Of a stretch of DNA of 64,000 nt, positions 1 through 8,629 are shown in pieces (the stretch's first letter is position 1; each line of letters starts with the position of its first letter). Where the stretch lies: contig JAXDOD010000130.1 in NCBI GenBank assembly GCA_034669045.1, positions 9,752 to 73,751 on the forward strand. Reading direction: 5' to 3'. Below the pieces are notes generated by a model. That model saw nothing but the letters and a program-made list of their open reading frames with translations, searched no databases and had not been told where the DNA came from. This DNA is from VAZQ01 sp034669045 (lineage in GTDB: Bacteria > Pseudomonadota > Alphaproteobacteria > Rhizobiales > Xanthobacteraceae). Made by a program: the position numbers and the translations under genes.

Positions 1-144
1 TGTGGGGCCTCGCCAGCCCCTGGCGCCTCCCGGCGCTCCATCTCTCCGCTGCGGCCGAGGAGGAAAGAAGGGATCGGCGCCCCCGCGCCGTCAAACTCAG
101 GGCCGGCGGAGCTTTGGCGGGTTCGGATGAAGGGGTGCGGGCGC

Positions 145-339
145 CTAGGCCGGGTCCTCGACACCCTGGACCTCGACGTGCAGGCGGTCCCCGAGATGGC
201 AGCGATGGCCGCCGCCCGCCGCCAACAGCGCGCGAGCCTCGTCCGCGGTCTCGGCCTCGACGCACCACTCTTCGAGCCGGGTCACCTGCATGGTGGCATG
301 GAAGGTCTTGAGCGTCTTTGTTCGGGCCGTGGCGGCCAT
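145..339 (-). CDS. Small hypothetical protein divergent from Ku
   Basis: This 64-residue reading frame starts at an ATG (complement of 337-339) and ends at TAG (145-147). The product starts MAATARTKTLKTF and ends EVQGVEDPA; it is Ala/Glu-rich with no signal peptide or membrane segment. It lies head to head with Ku, separated by about 135 bases that would hold both promoters. The acidic, alanine-rich middle (EAETADEARALLAAGGG) resembles small conserved rhizobial proteins seen near Ku, but I cannot name a family. A much longer in-frame extension exists upstream on the same strand, but it lies antisense to Ku and is taken as a GC-rich artefact. Function unknown. Confidence 0.5.
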   Translation of the reverse strand: MAATARTKTLKTFHATMQVTRLEEWCVEAETADEARALLAAGGGHRCHLGDRLHVEVQGVEDPA

Positions 340-474
340 GGTGCCTCTCGAATCAGTCGCAATTGGCATTTTAGCGCCGGTAGGGCCTAGAACAAATGCA
401 AAACGAAATTGGTTCCGGAACGTCCCGGCCGAAATCGCGTTGAATCCCATCCACCGACAGTATGGAGTACCCCC

Positions 475-1344
475 GTGGCCCCGCGCGCGTATTGGAAAGG
501 CTACCTGAAACTCTCGCTTGTTTCCTGTCCCATTGCGCTTTTTCCCGCCACGTCGGAACGGGAAAAGATCAGATTCCATCAGCTCAACAAGGGCACCGGC
601 CATCGCATTAAGTACAAGAAGGTGGATGCCGAGAGCGGCGACGAGGTCGAGGCGGACGCGATCGTCAAGGGTTACGAGGTCGGCAAGGGCGACTATGTCG
701 AGGTCGATCCGGAAGAGCTCGAAGCGGTTGCGATCGAGAGCAAGCGCATCATGGATATCGACGAGTTCGTTCCCAAGACCGAGATCGACGAACTCTACCT
801 CAACAATCCCTATTACGTCGTGCCGGACGGCGAAGTCGGCCAGCAGGCGTTCGCCGTGATCCGCGAAGCGATCCGCAAGGAAGGCATGGTCGCGCTCGCC
901 AAGGTCGTCTTCACCTCGCGCGAGCACGTCATCGCGCTCGAGGCGCGCGGCAAGGGTATGCTGGGGATCACGCTTCGATATCCCTATGAGGTGCGCAAGG
1001 AGGAAGATTACTTCGACGACATCGAGGATGTGAAAGTCCCCAAGGACATGCTCGACCTGGCGATGCACATCGTCGAGACCAAGCGGGGGCATTTCAAGCC
1101 CGACAAATTCGAGGACCACTACGAGGAAGCGTTGAAGGACCTGCTGAAGAAGAAGCAGAAGGGCGAAAAGATCGAACGGCCGAAGGAGCGCGCGCCTTCC
1201 AACGTCATCAGCCTGATGGACGCCTTGCGAAAGAGCGTGAAGGCGGAAGGCGGCGGCGAGCCGCGCAAGGCGCCGTCGCGGGGCACGCCGCAGCGGGCGG
1301 CGAAGAAGGCTGGCCGGGCGAGCACGCGGCGCAAGGCCGGGTGA
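475..1344 (+). CDS. ku: Bacterial Ku, DNA end-binding protein of non-homologous end joining
   Basis: The product is a 289-residue Ku homologue. Bacterial Ku forms a homodimeric ring that threads onto double-strand break ends and recruits the ligase LigD. The start is taken as the GTG at 475, giving the usual MAPRAYWKGYLKLSLVSCPI beginning; an ATG at 409 would add 22 residues unlike the family. The Ku core spans about residues 5-190, with the family signature around FHQLNKGTGHRIKYKKV and the conserved segment ARVVFTSRE-like (AKVVFTSREHV). The tail from about residue 230 is rich in Lys/Arg with the rhizobial SNVISLMDALRKS segment, which in this family binds DNA and LigD. No ligD or second ku is in the window. 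Confidence 0.95.
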   Translation: MAPRAYWKGYLKLSLVSCPIALFPATSEREKIRFHQLNKGTGHRIKYKKVDAESGDEVEADAIVKGYEVGKGDYVEVDPEELEAVAIESKRIMDIDEFVPKTEIDELYLNNPYYVVPDGEVGQQAFAVIREAIRKEGMVALAKVVFTSREHVIALEARGKGMLGITLRYPYEVRKEEDYFDDIEDVKVPKDMLDLAMHIVETKRGHFKPDKFEDHYEEALKDLLKKKQKGEKIERPKERAPSNVISLMDALRKSVKAEGGGEPRKAPSRGTPQRAAKKAGRASTRRKAG

Positions 1345-1382
1345 GCGCAGTCCTGATGTCCCAGCCGTAGGGTGACTTTGAT

Positions 1383-1607
1383 ATGCCGGGCAAGCGCGTC
1401 CAGCTCGATGACGAAACCTGGCAGGCCCTGGATCTATTGGGCCGCGACCAGATGAAGGAATTTCAGGAGCTGGCCGACGAGGCTTTCCGGGATCTGCTGC
1501 GCAAGCATGGCCGGCCGGCCAGCTTGAAAGAAGCCCTGCGCCGCAGCGCAGGGTCCTCCAACGTTCATTCGATCCGGCCGCCAAAACGCCCGCGCAAGCG
1601 ATCTTGA
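1383..1607 (+). CDS. Small hypothetical protein, possibly ribbon-helix-helix type
   Basis: The product is a 74-residue basic protein starting MPGKRVQLDDETWQALDLL. The short strand-like start (KRVQLDDETW) followed by two predicted helices (QALDLLGRDQMKEFQELADEAFRDLLRKHG) resembles ribbon-helix-helix DNA-binding proteins of the antitoxin kind, but no exact family is recognised. The C-terminal part is very basic (RPPKRPRKRS). It follows Ku by 38 bases on the same strand and may be cotranscribed. No toxin partner is next to it. Confidence 0.65.
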   Translation: MPGKRVQLDDETWQALDLLGRDQMKEFQELADEAFRDLLRKHGRPASLKEALRRSAGSSNVHSIRPPKRPRKRS

Positions 1608-1824
1608 AGCCGCATTCTCAGGCCACGCTCCGGGGCGCAGTGCAGCGCGCAGCGAAGCGGACTGCGTCGGGCTCAGCGAAAACCGGGCCGGCCGGCCGAT
1701 ACCAAAGCCATCGCGCATGAAATTTTGCGAATTACGCCTGCACCCCCGGGAACAATTCGGGCCAATGCACAATTGATAGGCGCCGAGGCCAAGTCTGCGC
1801 GCCCGGCCAACGAGGGAGCGTCCC

Positions 1825-2712
1825 ATGGAAGTCGTGACAGTGCCCAATGCTACACTTGTCGATGTCCAAACCTCGGGCGTCTCATGGGCTTCGATCGCGG
1901 CAGGCGCCGTGGCGGCGGCCGCGCTGACGCTCATGCTGGTGGCGTTCGGGACGGCGCTCGGTCTCTCGGCGATTTCGCCCTGGGCGGATTCCGGGGTGTC
2001 GGCAACGACCTTCAAGGTCGGCAGCGGCATCTATCTTTGCGTGGTCGCCGTGATGGCATCGAGCGTAGGCGGCTATCTGGCGGCGCGGCTGCGAACGAAA
2101 TGGACCGGACTGCACACCAACGAAGTCTTCTTCCGGGATACCGCGCATGGATTTATCGCATGGGCCTTCGCCACGGTCCTGAGCGCCAGCGTCCTGGGCG
2201 CTGCCGCCACTCACATCGTCAACGGGGTGGCGCAAGGCGTCGGTGCTGCGGCGCCGCAGATGGCGCAAAACACCAGTCCGGCGGAAATCTACGTCGATCG
2301 GCTGTTCCGGGTGGACCCTGCCACGCAGCCGGCCGCCGGCACGGCGCCGGTCACGGCTACCCAGCCTGCTTCCGGCAACGCCGACGCGGTGCGCTCTGAA
2401 ATCCTGCGGCTCTGGACGTCCTCCTTCCGGGACAGACGGGACCTCGCCGCGGACGACCGAACCTATGTCGCGCGGCTGGTCGCGGCGCGCACGGGACTGA
2501 GCCAGGCGGAGGCGGAAAAGCGCGTCAATGACGTGGTCACCGAAGCCAAGGCGGCCGCCGACAGGGCCCGCCGCGAAGCGGCGCAGCTCGCATTCTGGCT
2601 GACCGCCTCGCTGCTGCTCGGCGCCTTCGCCGCAAGCCTCGCCGCCGTCGAAGGCGGTCAACTGCGCGACGGCAATTGGAGCGGTCGCGTCCTCACCCCA
2701 CGGCAAATCTAG
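1825..2712 (+). CDS. Hypothetical multi-pass membrane protein
   Basis: This 295-residue protein has about four hydrophobic segments: residues ~20-47 (SIAAGAVAAAALTLMLVAFG), ~70-92, ~112-137 and a last one near 252-275 (LAFWLTASLLLGAFAASLAA). Between the third and fourth lies a soluble, Ala/Arg-rich stretch with a predicted helix (AEAEKRVNDVVTEAKAAADRARR) that could form a coiled coil. The layout suits an inner-membrane protein of unknown role; similar proteins in Bradyrhizobium are annotated only as hypothetical. The ATG has a GAGGGAG ribosome site upstream. The next gene, a 24-residue membrane peptide, begins 15 bases downstream and is probably cotranscribed. Confidence 0.8.
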   Translation: MEVVTVPNATLVDVQTSGVSWASIAAGAVAAAALTLMLVAFGTALGLSAISPWADSGVSATTFKVGSGIYLCVVAVMASSVGGYLAARLRTKWTGLHTNEVFFRDTAHGFIAWAFATVLSASVLGAAATHIVNGVAQGVGAAAPQMAQNTSPAEIYVDRLFRVDPATQPAAGTAPVTATQPASGNADAVRSEILRLWTSSFRDRRDLAADDRTYVARLVAARTGLSQAEAEKRVNDVVTEAKAAADRARREAAQLAFWLTASLLLGAFAASLAAVEGGQLRDGNWSGRVLTPRQI

Positions 2713-2727
2713 AAGGAGCAACATATC

Positions 2728-2802
2728 ATGGGCCGCGGAATTCTTCTCTGGCTGCTGGGCGTCCCCATCCCGATCATCATTCTGCTCGCCTTCTTGCGCT
2801 AG
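2728..2802 (+). CDS. 24-residue single-pass membrane peptide
   Basis: A short gene encodes a peptide of 24 residues beginning MGRGILLWLLGVPIP and ending LLAFLR. Nearly the whole chain is one hydrophobic helix with a Pro-rich kink. A good ribosome site (AGAAGGAGCA) lies at the right spacing before the ATG at 2728, and the peptide follows the membrane-protein gene by 15 bases. Very small hydrophobic proteins of this type recur in rhizobia and are easily missed by gene callers. It could partner the membrane protein upstream, but that is inference only. Confidence 0.6.
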   Translation: MGRGILLWLLGVPIPIIILLAFLR

Positions 2803-2984
2803 CAGGCCGACCTTGGACGGGCTCGGCATCCCTTCCTCGCTTGCGGGGGAGGGATGTCGGCGTGCGGGATCGCAAGCCGACGGGCGAGGACGGCGTCCAC
2901 AATTTTTATCGTGGCGGGACAGAACCGGTCGAAAATGGCTGTGATTGGTATAACATTCTCGGCGCAATCCCGAGGATCCGATCC

Positions 2985-4103
2985 GTGCCAGCCGACACCA
3001 GCAATCTGCGTTACCTGATCGACACCTATCGCGACTGGAGCGTCCAGCAGGGCGTGCCGATGGTCGAGGGCGTCGCGGTCGACCTCAACAAGGTCGAAAC
3101 CGGGCCCTGGCCGCGGCTCGGCGCCGGCTGCCGCGCCGCTTTCGTCGAACTGCGCGGCCGCGGCGATTTCGTCGGGCTGCACCTGATCGAGCTTCCACCG
3201 GGCGCCCACACGCAGTGGCTGCGCCACCTCTACGACGAGGTGTTCTACGTGCTCTCCGGACACGGCAGCGCCATCGTGGACGTAGGCGGGGGGCGGACCC
3301 ACAGCTTCGAATGGGGACCGCGCGCGGTGTTCTCGCCGCCGCTCAACGCGCCCTATCGCCTGTTCAACGTGTCGGGCACCGAGCCGGTGCGGCTCGTCTG
3401 CGCCAACGACCTGCCATTCCTGCTCAATGTCTTTCGCAACGAGAATTTCCTGTTCGACAATTCGTTTGCCTTCCCGGAGCGCGTCGGGCGCAACGGCTAT
3501 TTCGCGGGAGAAGGCGATTTCCTTCCGCTCAAGCCCGGCAAGCACATGTGGGAGACGAACTTCGTCCCCGACCTGGCCTTGCTCACGCTGCCCGAATGGG
3601 AGGCGCGCGGCGCCGGCAGCCGCAACATCAAGCTGATCCTGTCCGACAGCTCGATGCACGCGCATACGTCCGAAATGCCGGTCGGTTCCTACAAGAAAGG
3701 CCATCGCCACGGCCCCGGGGCGCATGTCTTCGCCGTCACCGGCTCCGGCTATACCTTGATGTGGTACGAGGGCGACAAGGACTTCGAGCGCCACGAGTGG
3801 CGGCACGGCTTCGTGTTCGCGCCGCCGGAAGGGATGCTGCATCAGCACTTCAACACCGGCGAGCGTCCGGCGCGCTATTTCGCGGTGTCCATGGGCAGCC
3901 ACCGCTACCCCGTGCTCACCCACAAGGTGCGCATCAAGCAGGCGCCCGACGCCTCCATGCAGGAGGGCGGCTCGCAGATCAATTACGAGGACCAGGACCC
4001 GCGCATCCACGCGATCTGGCTGCGCGAGCTTGCCAAGACCGGAGTGGCCTCGCGCATGGGCAAATTTTTCGACGAGGATCGCATCCGGGAGACGGCGTCA
4101 TGA
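2985..4103 (+). CDS. Bicupin protein A (possible ring-cleaving dioxygenase relative)
   Basis: The product is a 372-residue two-domain cupin. The start is the GTG at 2985, the first in-frame start close to the conserved region, with GAGG about 10 bases upstream. The N-terminal cupin (~45-135) has lost most metal ligands. The C-terminal cupin (~205-300) keeps HRHGPG (His240, His242), the GSGYTLMW turn and HQHFN (His286, His288), so one metal site is expected. The two-domain layout and the HRH...G.GYT...HxH spacing recall gentisate-type cupin dioxygenases, but identity is not proven. It overlaps bicupin B by ATGA, and the two are paralogues. A TTT binding protein follows, suggesting action on an imported organic acid. 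No signal peptide: cytoplasmic. Confidence 0.85.
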   Translation: MPADTSNLRYLIDTYRDWSVQQGVPMVEGVAVDLNKVETGPWPRLGAGCRAAFVELRGRGDFVGLHLIELPPGAHTQWLRHLYDEVFYVLSGHGSAIVDVGGGRTHSFEWGPRAVFSPPLNAPYRLFNVSGTEPVRLVCANDLPFLLNVFRNENFLFDNSFAFPERVGRNGYFAGEGDFLPLKPGKHMWETNFVPDLALLTLPEWEARGAGSRNIKLILSDSSMHAHTSEMPVGSYKKGHRHGPGAHVFAVTGSGYTLMWYEGDKDFERHEWRHGFVFAPPEGMLHQHFNTGERPARYFAVSMGSHRYPVLTHKVRIKQAPDASMQEGGSQINYEDQDPRIHAIWLRELAKTGVASRMGKFFDEDRIRETAS

Positions 4104-5218
4104 GCGTTGCCGAACCGAGATTTCTCGTCGACCCCTATCTCGACTGGACCAGGGCGGAAGGGCCCCCGATCCACGAGGACTTCGGGGTCGACCTGATGAC
4201 GGCGGAGACCGGGCCCTGGCCGCGGCTCGGCGACGGCTGCAAGGGCGCCTTCGTTCATCTCAAGGGCCGCGGCGACTGGATGACGATCTTTCTGCTCGAA
4301 GTGCCGCCGGGCGGGCGCTCGGCGCCGCAGCAACACCTGTTCGACGAGCTGTTCTACGTCCTCTCCGGGACCGGCAGCGTCGTGGTCGAGATGCCCGACG
4401 GCGGCAAGCATTCGTTCGAATGGGGGCCGCGCAGCATGTTCGTGCCGCCGCTCAACGCGCGCTATCAGATCTTCAACGCGTCGGGCCGCGACCCGGTGCG
4501 GCTCGCCTGCGCCAACGACATGCGCATCCTCATGAACATCTTCCACAACGAGGCGTTCCTGTTCGACAACCCGTTCGGCTTCCCCGAGCGCAAGGGACTG
4601 CCCAGCTACTACACGGGCGAAGGCGAGATGACCTCGATCCGGCCGGGGCGGCATCTGTGGGAGACCAATTTCGTTCCCGATCTCGGCGCCTTCGAGCTCA
4701 AGTCGTGGGAGGCGCGCGGCGCCGGCTCCTCCAATATCCAGTTCCTCATGAGCGAGGGCTCCATGGGCGCGCACGCGTCCGAAATGCCGGTCGGCACCTA
4801 CAAGAAGGGGCATCGCCACGGCCCCGGCCTGCATGTCTTGTGCATTCACGGTTCGGGCTACACGTTGCTGTGGTACGAGGGCGAGCGCGACTTCCAGCGC
4901 GTCGACTGGCGCCACGGCATGGTCTATGCGCCGCCCGAAAACATGTTCCACCAGCATTTCAACACCAGTGCGCGCCCCGCCCGCTATCTCGCCATCGGCT
5001 TCGGCACCAAGCGCTATCCGGTCGTGCTGGAGCGGCGCGTCGGCTCGGAAGGGCGGCGCACCGACGTGAGCGTCAAGGAGGGCGGCGCGCAGATCGAATA
5101 TCGCGATCAGGACCCGCGCATCCACGCGCTGTGGCTCGCGGAGCTGGCCAAGACCGGCGTGTCGCCGCAGATGGAACGCTACTTCGAGCAGTCAGGCGCC
5201 GCGCAAGCCGCCGGCTGA
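4100..5218 (+). CDS. Bicupin protein B, paralogue of bicupin A
   Basis: This 372-residue protein begins MSVAEPRFLVDPYLDW at an ATG that overlaps the stop of bicupin A (ATGA), so translation is probably coupled. It matches bicupin A along its whole length (shared GPWPRLG, FEWGPR, PPLNA.Y, LFDN.F.FPER, LWETNFVPDL, WEARGAGS, ASEMPVG.YKKGHRHGPG). The C-terminal cupin carries His238/His240 in HRHGPG and His284/His286 in HQHFN; the N-terminal cupin lacks a full ligand set. Equal length and tight coupling suggest a heteromeric enzyme or two enzymes with related substrates. A third relative lies at 55655-56761. Exact reaction unknown. Confidence 0.85.
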   Translation: MSVAEPRFLVDPYLDWTRAEGPPIHEDFGVDLMTAETGPWPRLGDGCKGAFVHLKGRGDWMTIFLLEVPPGGRSAPQQHLFDELFYVLSGTGSVVVEMPDGGKHSFEWGPRSMFVPPLNARYQIFNASGRDPVRLACANDMRILMNIFHNEAFLFDNPFGFPERKGLPSYYTGEGEMTSIRPGRHLWETNFVPDLGAFELKSWEARGAGSSNIQFLMSEGSMGAHASEMPVGTYKKGHRHGPGLHVLCIHGSGYTLLWYEGERDFQRVDWRHGMVYAPPENMFHQHFNTSARPARYLAIGFGTKRYPVVLERRVGSEGRRTDVSVKEGGAQIEYRDQDPRIHALWLAELAKTGVSPQMERYFEQSGAAQAAG

Positions 5219-5293
5219 GCCGGGCGGACTTCCACGACTGCAAGCCTGACAAGAGCACAGACGCGCGTACGCGCCAACGAACGGGGAGGACTG

Positions 5294-6331
5294 ATGCCGC
5301 CACGCCCGTCCGCAAAACGTCAGATCGTGATCGGGATCGTCGCCGCTTGCCTTGTTGCTCCCGCGGGCGCCGGGGCGCAGCCCGTCGCCGATTTCTATCG
5401 CGGCAAGACCGTCAGCGTGATCATCGGCTATCCGCCCGCCGGCGCCAATGATTTCTATGCGCGCGCGGTGGCGCGCCATATCGGCAAGCACATTCCAGGC
5501 AATCCCGCGGTCGTCCCGCGCAACATGCCCGGCGGCGGCAGCCTGCTGGCCGCCAACCATATCTTCAACGTCGCGCCGAAGGACGGGACCGCGCTCGGCC
5601 TGATCGTGCCCACGGCTGCGCTGGAAGAGAAGTTCGGCGCCGCCAACGTGCGGTTCAAGGCGGCGCAGTTCAATTGGATCGGACGGTTGGCGGCGACCCC
5701 GAACGTCACCTTCATGAATGCGACCGCGGCCGTGAAGACCATCCAGGATGCGATGCGGCTGGAAGCCCTCTTGGGCGCGACCGGCCGCAGCTCCACGGTG
5801 GCGATCTATCCGACCATGCTCAATCACCTGATCGGGACGAAGTTCAAGCTGGTCATGGGATATGCCGGCTCGGCGGAAGCCATGCTCGCGATGGAACGCG
5901 GCGAGGTGGAAGGCCATTCGACCACCTGGGAAGGCGTGAAATCCCGCGCGGAAAGACAGCTTCAGGACAAGACCATCAACATTCTCGTGCAGTACGGGCT
6001 CAAGCGGCACCCCGAGCTGCCGGACATCCCGACCTCGGTCGAACTCGGCCGTACGCCCGAGGAGGTGCAGGCGCTGCGCGTCTTCGCCAATGCGACCGAC
6101 GTGGGCCGCTTCATTCTCTCCACCCCGGATACGCCCGCGGATCGCATCCAGGCCCTGCGTCGCGCCTTCGACGCCATGGTCAAGGACCCTGATTTCATCG
6201 CCGATCTGAACACCCTCAAGCTCGACCTCGGGCCGCTGAGCGGGGAGGAGCTGCAGACGCTGATCGAGGAGGTCGCGAATGTCCCGCCGGAAATCCTGGA
6301 CAAGGTCCGCGGCCTCTATCCGGTGAACTAG
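5294..6331 (+). CDS. TTT (TctC/Bug-type) substrate-binding protein 1
   Basis: The product is a 345-residue periplasmic binding protein. Residues 1-30 form a signal peptide (basic start, VIGIVAACLVAPAGAGAQP), followed by the mature start VADFYRGKTVSVIIGYPPAG. The fold signature includes KHIPGNPAVV, RNMPGGGS, FNVAPKDGT and ALEERGEVEGH-like sequence near residue 205. TTT binding proteins capture organic acids for a TctA/TctB carrier, but none is encoded here. It lies 75 bases after the bicupin pair on the same strand, with GGGAGG before the ATG, so it likely feeds their substrate. It belongs to the 'DFYxGKT' subgroup shared by most binding proteins in this window. Confidence 0.92.
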   Translation: MPPRPSAKRQIVIGIVAACLVAPAGAGAQPVADFYRGKTVSVIIGYPPAGANDFYARAVARHIGKHIPGNPAVVPRNMPGGGSLLAANHIFNVAPKDGTALGLIVPTAALEEKFGAANVRFKAAQFNWIGRLAATPNVTFMNATAAVKTIQDAMRLEALLGATGRSSTVAIYPTMLNHLIGTKFKLVMGYAGSAEAMLAMERGEVEGHSTTWEGVKSRAERQLQDKTINILVQYGLKRHPELPDIPTSVELGRTPEEVQALRVFANATDVGRFILSTPDTPADRIQALRRAFDAMVKDPDFIADLNTLKLDLGPLSGEELQTLIEEVANVPPEILDKVRGLYPVN

Positions 6332-6689
6332 GGCGGCTCCGTTGGGAGCTGGAATGACGTTCCTGCCGACGCTTTGGCAGTTTGCCCATAAGGGAAATGC
6401 GCAGCGGGATAAATGATTGCAATTGCGCTTTCCATCGCTTTGCGCGCGTAATGTGCTATGTTTTCGGCTCGCATTCACCGTGATCCAGAGGCGCGGGGGA
6501 TGACTTATGCAGCGGTGGGATTTTGCGCGGCGCTTGCGGCGGCGGCGTGGTTGCACGCGCGGCAATACGGGTGACCAGGTTCGTCATCGACGCTTGACCG
6601 AGCACCGCTGCGCCCACGCCATTCACCGGTGCGTAAACATCGCCTCGATCGCGCTCGTGCAAGCTATCGACAAGGCAGGGAGGACGATC
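6332..6689. other. Intergenic region before the first DEDGDG gene
   Basis: These 358 bases separate the binding-protein gene from the secreted DEDGDG protein. Base composition drops slightly near 6400-6460 (AAATGATTGCAATTGCGC), which may mark a promoter. A possible 24-codon hydrophobic reading frame runs 6500-6574 (MTYAAVGFCAALAAAAW...), but it lacks a well-spaced ribosome site and is not called. No strong terminator was seen. Confidence 0.4.
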
Positions 6690-7541
6690 ATGTTGCATCG
6701 AAGCTCCGCTGGAGCGTTCGTATTGGCCGCTGCGCTGTTGGTGTCGATGGGCGCGGCGCAGGCCGGCGATGACGCGAAATATCCCAACTGGAAAGGCGAG
6801 TGGGACACCATCAACCACCGTCTGGGAGGCCAAGTGATCAAATTCGATCCGAACAAGCCCTGGGGACCGGCGCAGCAGGCGCCGCTGACGCCCGAATATC
6901 AGAAGGTCCTGGAGGAGAGCATGGCCGACCAGGCCAACGGCGGGATCGGCAATTATCCCACCGCCCGCTGTCTCCCCGGCGGCATGCCGCGCATGATGGC
7001 AGCGCCCAGACAAGAATACGTCATCACGCCGGAGACCACCTATGTTTTGGTCGGCAGCGAGCTTCGTCGAATCTTCACCGACGGACGCGACTGGCCCAAA
7101 GGCATCGAGCCGACCTATCAAGGCTATTCGATCGGCAAATGGATCGACGAGGACGGCGACGGCCGCTACCATGTGCTCGAAGTCGAGACGCGCAATTTCA
7201 AAGGTCCGCGCGCCTATGACGCCAGCGGGCTCCCGCTGCACCGCGACAATCAATCGGTCTTCAAGGAGCGGTTCCATCTCGACAAGGACGATCCGAATCT
7301 CCTGCATGACGAAATCACCGTGATCGACAACGCCTTGACGCGGCCCTGGAGCGTCGACAAGACATATCGGCGCAATCCGAACCCGCGTCCGCACTGGGGC
7401 CAAACGTTCTGCACCGAAGGCAACGGGCAGATCGTCATCGGCGATGAAAATTATTTCCTGAGCGCGGAAGGACTATTGATGCCCGCGAAGAAGAATCAGG
7501 CGCCCCCGGATTTGAGATATTTCAAGCAGACGCAGAAGTGA
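6690..7541 (+). CDS. Secreted protein of an unnamed family with DEDGDG motif (copy 1)
   Basis: The product has 283 residues. The ATG at 6690 has GGGAGGA upstream and opens a signal peptide (LHRSSAGAFVLAAALLVSMG, cut near AQA-GDD). The mature protein begins KYPNWKGEWD and carries ITPETTY, RRIFTDGRDWP, SIGKWIDEDGDG, VLEVETR, GPRAYDASGLPLH, LTRPW and a C-terminal PPDLRYF. The DEDGDG loop looks like an EF-hand-type calcium loop, though only one is present. Two paralogues occur at 49911-50768 and 60315-61145, each in a TTT binding-protein neighbourhood. I know no named family; role (periplasmic binding, lyase, lactonase) is open. Confidence 0.8.
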   Translation: MLHRSSAGAFVLAAALLVSMGAAQAGDDAKYPNWKGEWDTINHRLGGQVIKFDPNKPWGPAQQAPLTPEYQKVLEESMADQANGGIGNYPTARCLPGGMPRMMAAPRQEYVITPETTYVLVGSELRRIFTDGRDWPKGIEPTYQGYSIGKWIDEDGDGRYHVLEVETRNFKGPRAYDASGLPLHRDNQSVFKERFHLDKDDPNLLHDEITVIDNALTRPWSVDKTYRRNPNPRPHWGQTFCTEGNGQIVIGDENYFLSAEGLLMPAKKNQAPPDLRYFKQTQK

Positions 7542-7720
7542 CGATCGCGTCGGCAGCGACGTAGGCTGCAGAGCCCAGGGCGAGGCCGCTGCAAGGGGCC
7601 GAACGGGCTGGCGGCGGCGCGACTTGCGATGCAATCCGCGTTAGTTTAGAGGGCGTCCACCCGGTCCGGCCGCTGTCCGGGCCTTCTCTTGCGAGTGCGC
7701 TATTGCAGAAAATCGCCGCC

Positions 7721-8629
7721 GTGACACCGAAGCGGCTGACGCATCTTCAGCGTCTGGAGGCCGAGAGCATCCACATCATGCGCGAGGTTGTGGCGCAGTT
7801 CCGCAACCCGGTGATGCTGTATTCCATCGGCAAGGACTCGTCGGTGATGCTGCATCTGGCGATCAAGGCATTCTGGCCGGGCAAGCCGCCGTTTCCGCTG
7901 CTGCATGTCGACACCACCTGGAAGTTCAGGGAGATGATCGCGTTTCGCGACCAGCGCGTGCGCGAGCTTGGTCTCGACCTGATCGTTCACGTCAACGAGG
8001 ACGGCCTGCAGGCGGGGATCAACCCGTTCACCAGCGGGTCGGCGGTCCATACCGACGTGATGAAGACGCAAGCGCTCAAGCAGGCCATCGAACGCCACGG
8101 CTTCGACGCGGCCTTCGGCGGCGCGCGCCGCGACGAGGAGAAGAGCCGCGCCAAGGAGCGCATCTTCTCGTTCCGCACCGCCACGCATCGCTGGGATCCG
8201 AAGAACCAGCGGCCGGAGCTCTGGAACCTCTACAACGGCCGCATCAACAAGGGTGAAAGCATCCGGGTCTTCCCGTTGTCGAACTGGACCGAGATCGACG
8301 TCTGGCAGTACATCTACCTTGAGGACATCCCGGTCGTCCCGCTCTATTTCTCGAGGCCGCGCCCGGTGGTCGAGCGCGACGGCGCCCTGATCATGGTCGA
8401 CGACGCGCGCATGCCCCTGAAGCCCGGCGAGACGCCGCAGGTCCGTCCCGTCAGGTTCCGCACCCTCGGCTGCTATCCGCTCACCGGTGCGATCGAGAGC
8501 GGCGCCGAGACGCTGGCGCAGATCATCGACGAGATGCTGCTGGCGACCACGTCGGAGCGCCAGGGCCGCGTCATCGACCACGACCCGACGGCTTCGATGG
8601 AGATCAAGAAGCAGGAAGGCTATTTCTGA
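7721..8629 (+). CDS. cysD: Sulfate adenylyltransferase subunit 2 (CysD)
   Basis: CysD makes adenosine 5'-phosphosulfate from ATP and sulfate together with the GTPase CysN, the first step of sulfate assimilation. The product of 302 residues has the PAPS-reductase-like fold with the PP-loop YSIGKDSSVMLHLA near residue 35, FGGARRDEEKSRAKER and the RFRTLGCYPLTGAIES segment near the end. The start is chosen at the GTG at 7721, giving the usual length; a TTG at 7703 would add six residues, and neither has a clear ribosome site. The stop overlaps the cysNC start (TGATG), so the two are coupled. Confidence 0.95.
   Translation: MTPKRLTHLQRLEAESIHIMREVVAQFRNPVMLYSIGKDSSVMLHLAIKAFWPGKPPFPLLHVDTTWKFREMIAFRDQRVRELGLDLIVHVNEDGLQAGINPFTSGSAVHTDVMKTQALKQAIERHGFDAAFGGARRDEEKSRAKERIFSFRTATHRWDPKNQRPELWNLYNGRINKGESIRVFPLSNWTEIDVWQYIYLEDIPVVPLYFSRPRPVVERDGALIMVDDARMPLKPGETPQVRPVRFRTLGCYPLTGAIESGAETLAQIIDEMLLATTSERQGRVIDHDPTASMEIKKQEGYF

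Noticed and set aside
145..1584. A 479-codon reverse-strand frame covering Ku
   Set aside because: Only its last 64 codons look like a protein; the rest is antisense to Ku.
3215..5218. A 667-codon frame containing bicupin B
   Set aside because: The upstream part is a shifted frame of bicupin A; the ATG at 4100 overlapping its stop is the better start.
6500..6574. 24-codon hydrophobic reading frame
   Set aside because: No properly spaced ribosome site and Ala-rich low-complexity sequence; kept only as a remark.
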